A DNA stretch of 12,576 nucleotides from an uncultured Aliiroseovarius sp. (GTDB lineage Bacteria; Pseudomonadota; Alphaproteobacteria; Rhodobacterales; Rhodobacteraceae): assembly GCA_938023895.1 (NCBI GenBank), contig CALJDH010000045.1, positions 1 through 12,576 on the forward strand, given 5' to 3'. Of the stretch, positions 1-6,994 are shown in pieces (within the stretch, counting starts at the first letter, position 1; each line of letters begins with the position of its first letter). The position numbers and the translations under genes are program-made. The notes beneath the pieces were generated by a model. It made no database searches. It was not told where the DNA came from and saw only the letters and a program-made list of their open reading frames with translations.

Positions 1-65
1 GCGCGGGCATAGACCGCGTCGGAGGCTTCTCCGAGATTGCGAATGGATGATACAGGATCGCTCAT
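1..65 (-). CDS. N-terminus of a TfoX/Sxy C-terminal-domain-like protein (partial, runs off left edge)
   Basis: Only the first 21 codons are in the window, read leftward from an ATG at 65-63. The peptide starts MSDPVSSIRNLG and continues with E-A-S-D-A-V-Y-A-R. A start of the form 'S-I-R/K-N-L-G-x-x-x-[ED]' is typical of the helix-hairpin-helix TfoX C-terminal domain found as a stand-alone protein of about 80-120 residues in many Rhodobacterales. There it is annotated as a TfoX/Sxy-family protein, with no demonstrated competence role known to me. The frame is open to the window edge. No strong Shine-Dalgarno sequence precedes the ATG. The gene lies 72 bp downstream of the 49-residue ORF on the same strand, so co-transcription is possible. 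The family call is recognition from a very short stretch and could be wrong; that a gene starts here is more secure. Confidence 0.5.
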   Translation of the reverse strand, partial: MSDPVSSIRNLGEASDAVYAR

Positions 66-137
66 GTGCCGAGATTAGTCGGTACAGTTAAAATCTTAAA
101 CCCGTATCACGCGCAGGTCTGTGTCAATCCTGACAAT

Positions 138-287
138 TCAGATGCTGGCCCAATCGGTGAATAGAACCGTCGGCTCTTTCGGCTCGTCCGTGCGGGTGCG
201 ATCCCGCTTGGGCGGTGCCTTGACATGCACGTAACGCGTGCCGCCAGACGGTGGTTTATGCTTTTCTTCGGTTTTTTCCCTAGCCAT
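138..287 (-). CDS. small charged hypothetical protein, 49 residues
   Basis: This is an open frame from ATG (287-285) to TGA (140-138), preceded by GGAG with a 7-nt spacer, which is a good ribosome binding site. The product begins MAREKTEEKH, has a central basic/proline segment with T-R-Y-V-H-V-K-A-P-P-K-R-D-R, then an acidic/proline stretch, and ends VLFTDWASI. It has no signal peptide, membrane segment or cysteine. The composition (many K, R, E, P in the body, then a short hydrophobic tail) suggests a mostly disordered small protein with a terminal interaction motif. I do not recognise a named family and assign no function. Support for it being real comes from the ribosome site, a sensible start, the well-formed C-terminus, the gap it fills between two same-strand genes, and the AT-rich dyad-bearing region upstream. 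It could be expressed alone or with the TfoX-like gene downstream. Confidence 0.6.
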   Translation of the reverse strand: MAREKTEEKHKPPSGGTRYVHVKAPPKRDRTRTDEPKEPTVLFTDWASI

Positions 288-364
288 ATCCTTGCTCCGC
301 TACTCATTAGACGCGCCACGAATTGGACGCTCAAGTTTCCCCACAGGAGCCTTTCGGCCTTCAC

Positions 365-412
365 ATGTTAACATATTGCTGCGCAACAATCGTAAAAATT
401 TGAACACAAATT
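365..412 (-). promoter_or_regulatory. cluster of three dyad symmetries upstream of the 49-residue ORF; probable operator/promoter region
   Basis: The non-coding interval 288-537, between the end of tamB and the small ORF, is AT-richer than its surroundings. It contains three inverted repeats in a row: a perfect 10-bp palindrome ATGTTAACAT (365-374), a 16-bp dyad ATTGCTGCGCAACAAT with one mismatched pair (375-390), and AATTTG-N4-CAAATT (397-412). They abut or nearly abut and lie 78-125 bp upstream of the small ORF's ATG, where a promoter for the leftward genes would be expected. A weak sigma-70-like pair (TTTACG, 17 nt, TGTTAA, minus strand) overlaps them but is not convincing. The regulator is unknown. 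The middle dyad resembles TGC/GCA-rich sites bound by PhaR-type regulators, but that is only a loose likeness. No GC-rich hairpin with a T-run was found in the interval to end tamB transcription. Confidence 0.35.
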
Positions 413-537
413 GTTTCCAAAATGAAAAGGTGTGGCAGTAGCGCGACATCTGCGCGGCGGGCGAAAAACACGGTGCAGCCAAAGGGGCGAAAGAAAGATG
501 GCGTTGCAACCTGCAGAAAACAAATAAAAAATATTGA

Positions 538-3500
538 TTAATAGTCGCGTTCGAAGTAAACGCCCACGCCCGTTTCGCCATCCGACCCCAAACTGCCGCG
601 TGCGGTCAGGGATGGGGATAGGGTCAGGTTCAAATTCACCTCGGCCTTACCATCTGCGCCGACCGTGACGTCAGTATAGATGTTTTCCGAGATGTACTTG
701 CCCGCCCGAACCGAGGCTGCCCCCGTTTCATCCGTGGTCACGTCCAGATCATCCAGCGCGAAACTGCCGCGCAGCCGGCCCAACACGCCTTCGCCGCCCT
801 TTCCGGCCAACGTGCGGACGGCTGCGGCCAGTCGCAGCGCCTGAATGGCCGAGATCTGGGTGATGTCTTTGCCGAACAGAAGCCGCGCCAGCACCTCGTC
901 CTCGGGCAATTCGGGGGATGAGGTGAAGCTGATCTCGGGTTCAGAGACCGGGCCGGTCACGCCGATTTTGATGTCCGTATCCTCGGCGCGGGCTTCTGCA
1001 AGGAATCGCAGATAGGCGTTGAAATCGCCCTGCAGGCTCACGTCGCCCTCGGTCAGGGTCAGGCGCTTGCCCAGCATGTCCAGTCGCCCGCGGATCAGGG
1101 TAAACTCGCCCTGCGGAATGACGTTTGCACTGGTGCCCGTGACGCGCAGCGATCCGCCCAGTTCTGCATCCAGCCCCCGTCCGCGGACAAAGACCTGCCC
1201 GGGCGCATTCAGTGTAATGTCCAGCGGATAGGGGCGTCCGGTGGTCGTGGTACTTGGTTCCACGATAAGTCCCGCGAACCGCCGCGTCTGGCGTACGGCC
1301 GCCGGTTCGCCCACATGCGTCAAGCCCTCCATGACGGGCAGGGTGCCGGGAGTGGTTTCTGGCACGCGCAGTTCTGTGCGGCCCAGATCGATTTCGGCGC
1401 GCAAAGTGGCTCCGCCCTGTAGAGGTCCGCGCAGATTGGCATTGCCATTCACGGTGGTCTCGAACAGCGCGCCGTCTGTCAGGCGCAACTGATCCAGCAG
1501 GATCGACAGATCAGCTTGCTTCGGTGTCTCCAGCCCGATCGTCCCACGCGTGGAGATTTGACCGCCCGCAGCGACCGAACTTTGGATATCCAGCGTGGCT
1601 GTTCCGCCCGCCAATGTGACCTGTCCGCTGTTGATGTCGATGGCTTGTTTCAAACGCGGCAGGGCCACGCGTGCGTCCTGTGTGGTTATGCTGCCAGCGA
1701 GTGAGGCAAGTTCCAGCGGGCCGCGCAGGGCGAGGTCATAGCTGGCGGTACCCGTGGCCAGCCGGGGCCGGATCATTGGGTTGGCCAGTGCAAGCGGCAC
1801 GGTGCCAGACAGGGTCAAATCGGCCTTTGTGCCATCCACGCTGAGCGTGCCCTCCACGCGCCCGTTCACGCCTGCTGGGCCAGTGGCGTTCACCGCAACG
1901 CGCCAGCGATCCCCTGCTAGTTCCGCACTGCCTTGTGCCTCGGCCGGGCCCGAAATTCCGTCTGCAATCAGGCCAAGATCCGTCAGGCGCGACTGGAACG
2001 TGACGCCGGTTTCCTGATCCGACGGCGTGCCTTCGGCCGTTACCGACAATGCATCACTGCGCAGGCTCAGGTGATCCAGTTGCACAGGTGTGTCGCCGTC
2101 GCGCCGGGCCGCCACGCTCAGCGTGCTGGACCCACGCATAAGCGCATCGATTTGTGCAATCCCGGTGCCAAGGGACGCGCCGATCGCATCCAATTCAATT
2201 GTGAAATCCCCGCTTTCGGGGCGCATTTGGGCGTCTACGTCAAATTGCAACCCGCCAGACAGGGCGCGCTGCGCCAAGCCGCTATAGGGGGCCAGCTGCA
2301 CGATGTCTCCGTGCAATGTCCCGTCGATCTGTTCCACGACGCCGTTCCCAAAACGCACATGGGTCGTGCCGTTCAGCGTCGCTTCACCCGGACCAGTGAA
2401 ATCCGTCTGAATCCGCAGATCCGTTCCAATTTGCAGCACGGACGCGGTCAAATGGGCGGGGCCGCTAAGTTTCGGATCGACGGCGCTGGCATTGGGTAGG
2501 ACCAGCGAGATGTCGGCCGTCGATTCACGGGACGTCAGTTCCACCGAGGCTGTCAGTTGCGCCTTCTCGGTCTTTAACTCCAAGCCCTCAATCCGGGTGC
2601 CATTTTTGTCACGCACGGCTTGCAGGGCAAGGGTGCTTTCCCCGCTGATCACTGCATCCAGTTGCCGTTGGTTTACGCCCAGCCCAGCACCGCGCCCATC
2701 CAGACGCAGATCAAAAGCGCCACCCAGAAGGTTGCTTTCGCCAGCCAAACCCATGACCACGCGTCCCGACAAGGGGGTGCCTGCAAGGCCCGAGAACCGC
2801 GATAGATCACTTGCGCTTAGGCGTAGCGTGTCGCTGCGGGCGACCACGCCGTCGGCGAACTCAGACAGGGTCACATCGCCCGTCAGGTCATAATCTTCGC
2901 CTGCCAGTGTCAGGTTCGAGATCGCCAGAACGTCATCGCTTTGCCAGTTGAACTGCAGCGCGCCGTTCAGATCTGCCCCTATGGCTGCGGCCAGCTCGGG
3001 GCGTGTGGGAAGGATGCCGTTGGCGTCGAGGCGCACGGCGCCGTCGATCAGCGGCGCAGACCCGTCCACGCCCGCGCGCAATTGTCCCGACCCGGATAAG
3101 GTGGCCGCGTCAATGCGCAGATCGCTCTGCGTGAGGTCGGCAAGTTTGGCGCGTGCGGTCCAGAGGTCTCCGGTGGCGGCATCGTAGGCGATGGTCAGGT
3201 CGGCAGAGGACACCATCGTGCGTGGACCGGACAGGGGCAGGCGGACGGGCGTGTCGTCTGGCGACGCGATACGCCCGTTCAGCGCAATGCGCGTGGGCCA
3301 GCCATTCGGGGCCAGCTGCACATTACCGGTGACGTTCAGAGCTTCAGATTGCATTGACAGCGTATCAATCCGTGTCGCGCCATCGGAAAGCTGAGACGCC
3401 CGCGCGCTCACGTCGACTTTGTCCCCGAAGAAGGTTTTGAAATCGGGATGGAGGAGGGGCGCGATGTCGCCGGACAACTCCAAGACATAAGCACGGTCGA

Positions 3501-4302
3501 ACGCGGCTGTACCGGGGACAGGGCTTTCGGTCAGGCGGACATGGCCTGTCAGCCGCGGCTCGCCGTCTGTCGCCAGCGCGATCTGGGCGTCAAAATCTGA
3601 CAGGGGGCCGGTCCCGTCGAGCTTCAGATCAAGGGCAGGTTGGCCGGGGATGCCTAGTACAGTGGCCGTTAATCCGCCCGCGTTCTCCTGAAGCGACAGA
3701 AGCAGAGACAGGATCCGATCGGCGTTGTCGTAGCTGCCCTTAAGCGCCAACGCGCCGGTCGGCCCGTCCAGCCGAGTGATGGTCAAATCGGCCCGTCCGG
3801 CGCCCGCTTCCAACGCCGCAGACCCTTGAAGCGAAATCTCGGCGGCTTGCCCGATCACGTCTTCGCCAAGGTGGACACGTGCAGCGCGGATGTTGCCGAT
3901 GTTCAGGGATACGGGCAGCTCGGGCAGGGCGAAGCCGGTTGCCTCGGGGGCAGGGAGGCTGGGGTCCGGGATTGGACGGCGTGAGAGTGTTATCTCCTCG
4001 GCTTCCAGCGCGTCGATCTTCACGTTCCCGGTCAACAGAGCGCTGCGGGTCCATGTCAGTGTCAAGCCGCGTAAGGACAGCCAGATCCCTGCGCCATCCG
4101 CGATGGTGATTTCGTCGACCGTGGCTTCAGAGCTGAACGCGCCTTGAAAGCCGATGATTTTGATCTCGCGCCCGGTGTCCGACAGAGTGTCCTCTAGGAA
4201 GGCCTGAAGATAGCCGCGGTCATCCTGAGACGCGTCTTGCGACACGGCCGCGAGGGGGAGAGTGAACGCGGCAATCAGGGCCAGAAGAAAACGCAGTATC
4301 AT
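538..4302 (-). CDS. tamB: translocation and assembly module inner-membrane/periplasmic component TamB
   Basis: The product is 1254 residues, in the size class of TamB (E. coli TamB is about 1260). TamB spans the periplasm as a long beta-rich, AsmA/VPS13-like groove and works with outer-membrane TamA. Proposed roles are autotransporter and outer-membrane protein assembly and phospholipid transport between membranes. The N-terminus has a single hydrophobic segment (about residues 3-20) that could be a signal anchor or a cleaved signal peptide. The body is a long run of short repeating beta-type segments rich in L, T, G and D. The C-terminal TamB (DUF490) domain shows a conserved-looking segment near residues 1122-1165 (S-S-P-E-L-P-E-D-E-V-L-A-R-L-L-F-G) and a beta-rich end finishing in F-E-R-D-Y, as in family members. 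The ATG at 4302 shares its A with the last base of the tamA TGA (TGATG), implying translational coupling. Composition matches tamA; no break or frameshift is seen. Confidence 0.95.
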   Translation of the reverse strand: MILRFLLALIAAFTLPLAAVSQDASQDDRGYLQAFLEDTLSDTGREIKIIGFQGAFSSEATVDEITIADGAGIWLSLRGLTLTWTRSALLTGNVKIDALEAEEITLSRRPIPDPSLPAPEATGFALPELPVSLNIGNIRAARVHLGEDVIGQAAEISLQGSAALEAGAGRADLTITRLDGPTGALALKGSYDNADRILSLLLSLQENAGGLTATVLGIPGQPALDLKLDGTGPLSDFDAQIALATDGEPRLTGHVRLTESPVPGTAAFDRAYVLELSGDIAPLLHPDFKTFFGDKVDVSARASQLSDGATRIDTLSMQSEALNVTGNVQLAPNGWPTRIALNGRIASPDDTPVRLPLSGPRTMVSSADLTIAYDAATGDLWTARAKLADLTQSDLRIDAATLSGSGQLRAGVDGSAPLIDGAVRLDANGILPTRPELAAAIGADLNGALQFNWQSDDVLAISNLTLAGEDYDLTGDVTLSEFADGVVARSDTLRLSASDLSRFSGLAGTPLSGRVVMGLAGESNLLGGAFDLRLDGRGAGLGVNQRQLDAVISGESTLALQAVRDKNGTRIEGLELKTEKAQLTASVELTSRESTADISLVLPNASAVDPKLSGPAHLTASVLQIGTDLRIQTDFTGPGEATLNGTTHVRFGNGVVEQIDGTLHGDIVQLAPYSGLAQRALSGGLQFDVDAQMRPESGDFTIELDAIGASLGTGIAQIDALMRGSSTLSVAARRDGDTPVQLDHLSLRSDALSVTAEGTPSDQETGVTFQSRLTDLGLIADGISGPAEAQGSAELAGDRWRVAVNATGPAGVNGRVEGTLSVDGTKADLTLSGTVPLALANPMIRPRLATGTASYDLALRGPLELASLAGSITTQDARVALPRLKQAIDINSGQVTLAGGTATLDIQSSVAAGGQISTRGTIGLETPKQADLSILLDQLRLTDGALFETTVNGNANLRGPLQGGATLRAEIDLGRTELRVPETTPGTLPVMEGLTHVGEPAAVRQTRRFAGLIVEPSTTTTGRPYPLDITLNAPGQVFVRGRGLDAELGGSLRVTGTSANVIPQGEFTLIRGRLDMLGKRLTLTEGDVSLQGDFNAYLRFLAEARAEDTDIKIGVTGPVSEPEISFTSSPELPEDEVLARLLFGKDITQISAIQALRLAAAVRTLAGKGGEGVLGRLRGSFALDDLDVTTDETGAASVRAGKYISENIYTDVTVGADGKAEVNLNLTLSPSLTARGSLGSDGETGVGVYFERDY

Positions 4303-6140
4303 CAGAACGCCTGCCCAATCCCAAGATAGATTTGTACGCCATCGCCGGTGTCTCTGGAAATCGGCCCTGCCACATCCAGACGCAGCGGCCCAATGGGGGT
4401 CTTGTAGCGCAGCCCAAGCCCGGCCCCTGCGTGCCAGCTGCCGTCACCGCCAAACAGGCTGTCATCGCTGACGTGACCGGCATCGGCAAAGGCCACCAGC
4501 CCGATGGTGTCGGTGATCGTCGTGCGCAGCTCGGTCGAGACGGCCAGATAGGACCGCCCTCCGCGCAGACCGCTTATGCCTTCAGGAATGCCCAAGGATT
4601 GATAGGGCTGACCACGGACCGAGTTCCCGCCGCCCGAGAAAAACAGGTATTCCGGCGGAATGTCCTGTACGTCGTCGGAATAGACGGTGCCCGCCTGAAC
4701 GCGTCCAGCCAGTACGAGACGGTCGCCGGTGCCCAGCGCCCGATAGGCGCGGGCGTCGGCATAGGCACGCGCTCCACTGCCACCGCCATTAAGCGACAGG
4801 AACGGCGTGACCACGGCGCTCAGGAACGTGCCGGACGTGGCGTCCAGCAGGTCATTGCGCCGGTCCCAGGTCAGCCCAATCGGCAGCGTGAGTTGGAAAA
4901 ACTCGCGATCGCCGAACACGTCGGTGATGTCGGAATAATGCAGCCCCAACGCGATTTCGCCTGACAGGGTGTCCGAGAAGATCCGGGTCATCCCCGCCCC
5001 CAGATCAACGCTGCGCGAGATATAGGCGGGTTCGTCTTCATAGGCGGCATTGGCATAGCCGAAGGCGGTTGTGTCGGGGCCGAAAGTGGCGGGCTGTTCC
5101 AGCCGGGCACCAAGGCGATAGTCGACGCCACCATGCTGGCCGCCGATCCCTGTGATCTCGCCTTCGACATGGAAGCGTTCCGCCCCGCCCAGAAAGTTCC
5201 GATGCATCCAATAGGCCGAGAAACCGACGCCCTCGAGCGAGGAAAGCTCCGCCCCCACGCCAAAGCGACGCGGCTTTTCATCGGCCAAGGCCAGCCCAAC
5301 GTCCAACGTGTCACCTGGGTTGAGGGTCTTGGCCTCGGTCACTGACACCGACGAAAAAGCACCTGTACGGCGCAGGCGGTTGACCACTTTGTCCAGCGCC
5401 TCGGGCGCGTAGGTTTCGCCGGTTGGAAAGCCTGCGATCCGGGCGATCCGTTCAGCCCGCACGGCGCTGTCCGTCGTCTGGCTCATACGGCCAAACCGGG
5501 CTTTTGGACCGGGCGAGAACTGCAGGTCCGCCGACAGGGTGTGCCGGTTATGATCTGCGGTGATGCTTTGGTGCGTTAGATCAGCCTTCGGATGGCCAGC
5601 CTGTCGCCATGCCAGATGGGCGGCATCGGCCGCCGCCTGAATTTGCGTGCTTTCCGCGCGTTCTCCGGTGCGAAACCCGTCTGGCAGTTTGGTGCCGGGG
5701 GCCAGGGGGGCGACGCGCGCCGTGCCAAAGGTGAAGGGCGCGCCGGGATCCACTGTGATCTCGATGGTGTTGATCTGGACGGGCAGGTTGAACACGGGAA
5801 TGCGCCCAGCCTCGCGCCCGTCGACGCGGATGCGGATCACTCCGCCGTAATAGCCGTTGGCATAAAGCACTTCCGTCAAGCGGCCATATTCTGCCAGCGC
5901 GGCGGCCATCACGTCGCGGGGGTCAGTTTCGCCATCGTCTTTGGCGGTCTGCACAAGCGATGCGGCCTTGATCGCGTTTTCTAGTCCACCGTCAGACCCA
6001 ATAACCGTGATTTGGACATCATCAAGCGCCCACACGGATTGCCCGAAAAACGCCAGCACAACGGGCAGGCAAACTCGTCGCAACAGCGGCGCGAAAGTCA
6101 ACGTTCTCAAACCCAGTTCCCTTGCGAGCAGCACAATCAT
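4302..6140 (-). CDS. tamA: translocation and assembly module outer-membrane component TamA (Omp85/BamA superfamily)
   Basis: From the ATG at 6140 the product has 612 residues, close to the usual TamA length of about 580-640. TamA is an outer-membrane Omp85 protein: an N-terminal signal peptide, POTRA domains, then a 16-stranded barrel. A signal peptide is visible, with a basic segment (R-R near residues 21-22), a hydrophobic core and a likely cut after V-W-A (residue 38), giving a mature start L-D-D-V-Q-I. Residues of about 40-290 fit POTRA repeats. The barrel carries the Omp85 loop-6 hallmark G-G-N-S-V-R-G-Q-P-Y (VRG near residues 508-510), a G-L-R-Y-K-T-P-I-G-P-L-R-L-D strand and a terminal phenylalanine. 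The open frame extends upstream to 6368, but that part overlaps the preceding gene and lacks family features. A TTG at 6110 with AAGGGAA six bases upstream is a serious alternative start (602 residues) and keeps the signal peptide. The gap to the preceding catabolic gene is 82 bp; tamB follows with a 1-nt overlap. Confidence 0.94.
   Translation of the reverse strand: MIVLLARELGLRTLTFAPLLRRVCLPVVLAFFGQSVWALDDVQITVIGSDGGLENAIKAASLVQTAKDDGETDPRDVMAAALAEYGRLTEVLYANGYYGGVIRIRVDGREAGRIPVFNLPVQINTIEITVDPGAPFTFGTARVAPLAPGTKLPDGFRTGERAESTQIQAAADAAHLAWRQAGHPKADLTHQSITADHNRHTLSADLQFSPGPKARFGRMSQTTDSAVRAERIARIAGFPTGETYAPEALDKVVNRLRRTGAFSSVSVTEAKTLNPGDTLDVGLALADEKPRRFGVGAELSSLEGVGFSAYWMHRNFLGGAERFHVEGEITGIGGQHGGVDYRLGARLEQPATFGPDTTAFGYANAAYEDEPAYISRSVDLGAGMTRIFSDTLSGEIALGLHYSDITDVFGDREFFQLTLPIGLTWDRRNDLLDATSGTFLSAVVTPFLSLNGGGSGARAYADARAYRALGTGDRLVLAGRVQAGTVYSDDVQDIPPEYLFFSGGGNSVRGQPYQSLGIPEGISGLRGGRSYLAVSTELRTTITDTIGLVAFADAGHVSDDSLFGGDGSWHAGAGLGLRYKTPIGPLRLDVAGPISRDTGDGVQIYLGIGQAF
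6117..6123 (-). promoter_or_regulatory. Shine-Dalgarno-like site supporting an alternative TTG start of tamA
   Basis: On the minus strand AAGGGAA (6123-6117) is followed by six bases and then TTG at 6110-6108, in frame with tamA. By contrast the in-frame ATG at 6140 has only a GGGG immediately adjacent to it, with no normal spacer, and that run is part of a short CCCC-ATT-GGGG dyad. By ribosome-site quality the TTG is the better start. By start-codon preference the ATG is. Both encode a plausible signal peptide ending at V-W-A. Confidence 0.4.
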
Positions 6141-6222
6141 CCCCAATGGGGGAAAGCCTAGCCCGTCGCCGGGGGGAGCACCACAGGAAACACCCAGTAG
6201 GCAGCTTTCCGCTGTGCGGGCG

Positions 6223-6987
6223 TCAGGTGAACAGCTGTGTGCCGAATAGGCGGCAGATCTCGGGCCTGTCGTCGGTAATCCCGGCCAGACGCAGCATGTG
6301 CCAGACAAGGGCGGTGTTGCTGGACAGTACAGGGATGCCCAGCTCGGCCTCGAGTTGGGGAATGACATTCAGGCAGCGCAGATTGGTGCAGGCAATCACA
6401 AGTGCATCGCAGGGGGTGTCGGCGGACTTGGCGACCCTCAGTGCCGCGTTGTGAATGGCGCGCTCGGAGATCCGCGCGACCACACGGTCATCGCCTTCTT
6501 CAAATGATCCTCCGGCGGTTATAGTAAAGCCTGCTTCCTCAAGCTTCTCTCGCATCTTACGAGACACATCCGGGATGTAAGGCGTTATGAAACCGAGATT
6601 TTTCACGTCCAAGGATCGACCCGCCGCGATCAGCGCCGCCAGCGGGTCGGTCACTTTCGCCTCGGGGCGCACGCTTTGGATGGCCGCAGCCACATTGCCC
6701 GAGCCGATCACAGTGGACGCCGAGGTGCAGCCATAGCCAATCACGTCGAACGCCAAGGACGACGGAAACAGCTTGGCAGAGGCCGGCATATCATCCAACA
6801 TCCGCGCCAGCGTATCTGCGCGGACGTCGCTGACCATCGGGATGCGGCTGTGATAGCGGGCAACGCCGTCCAGATACGTCATGCGGGCGAACTCGGCTTC
6901 CAGCGTTTCATCGGTTTCCAGAACGATCATGCCCAGATTGGCGCGCGTCCCGATCCCTTCGTCCGTGTCAAACTCAAGCTTCAGCAT
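6223..6987 (-). CDS. Asp/Glu racemase / maleate isomerase / arylmalonate decarboxylase superfamily enzyme (EutA-like)
   Basis: The product is 254 residues, typical of this superfamily, whose members racemise, isomerise or decarboxylate small carboxylates without cofactor using one or two cysteines. Both cysteine motifs are visible: I-G-Y-G-C-T-S-A-S (Cys87) and I-A-C-T-N-L-R (Cys200). A conserved S-S-N-T-A-L-V-W-H segment lies near residues 222-230. Arylmalonate decarboxylases keep only the second cysteine, so the pair points to an isomerase or racemase. The overall pattern (N-L-G-M-I-V-L-E-T-D near the N-terminus, then the motifs above) also resembles EutA, a protein of ectoine/hydroxyectoine utilisation clusters. 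It is the last gene of the four-gene operon, 7 nt after the M24 gene, with GAGGG just before the ATG. Substrate unknown; converting the stereochemistry of a diamino acid or hydroxy-acid intermediate is an inference from context. Confidence 0.85.
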   Translation of the reverse strand: MLKLEFDTDEGIGTRANLGMIVLETDETLEAEFARMTYLDGVARYHSRIPMVSDVRADTLARMLDDMPASAKLFPSSLAFDVIGYGCTSASTVIGSGNVAAAIQSVRPEAKVTDPLAALIAAGRSLDVKNLGFITPYIPDVSRKMREKLEEAGFTITAGGSFEEGDDRVVARISERAIHNAALRVAKSADTPCDALVIACTNLRCLNVIPQLEAELGIPVLSSNTALVWHMLRLAGITDDRPEICRLFGTQLFT

Positions 6988-6994
6988 GTGGCCC

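Noticed and set aside
95..127. Perfect TTGACA (127-122, minus) with TTTAAG (100-95) as a promoter for the TfoX-like gene.
   Set aside because: The spacer is 21 nt, too long for a sigma-70 promoter, and no better -10 lies at 16-18 nt.
337..347. TTCCCCACA resembles a DnaA box.
   Set aside because: It has two mismatches to the consensus, is single, and nothing else suggests an origin.
300..581. A 93-codon minus-strand frame across the end of tamB and the AT-rich interval.
   Set aside because: It overlaps tamB in another frame and crosses the three palindromes. It has no ribosome site and an unprotein-like composition; the 49-residue ORF is the better gene.
1933..2499. Long plus-strand open frames inside tamB, including one of 188 codons.
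   Set aside because: They are antisense shadows typical of GC-rich DNA. They have no ribosome site, no recognisable domains, and arginine/cysteine/proline-rich products; tamB is intact across the region.
6202..6214. Hairpin CAGC-N5-GCTG after the racemase gene, a possible terminator.
   Set aside because: The stem is only four base pairs with no following T-run on the minus strand, so it does not qualify as an intrinsic terminator.
4302..6368. The tamA reading frame stays open upstream to an ATG at 6368, giving 688 residues.
   Set aside because: The extra 76 residues lie inside the preceding racemase gene on the same strand, lack a signal peptide at the new start and look like a shadow frame. 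The signal peptide sits directly after the starts at 6140/6110.
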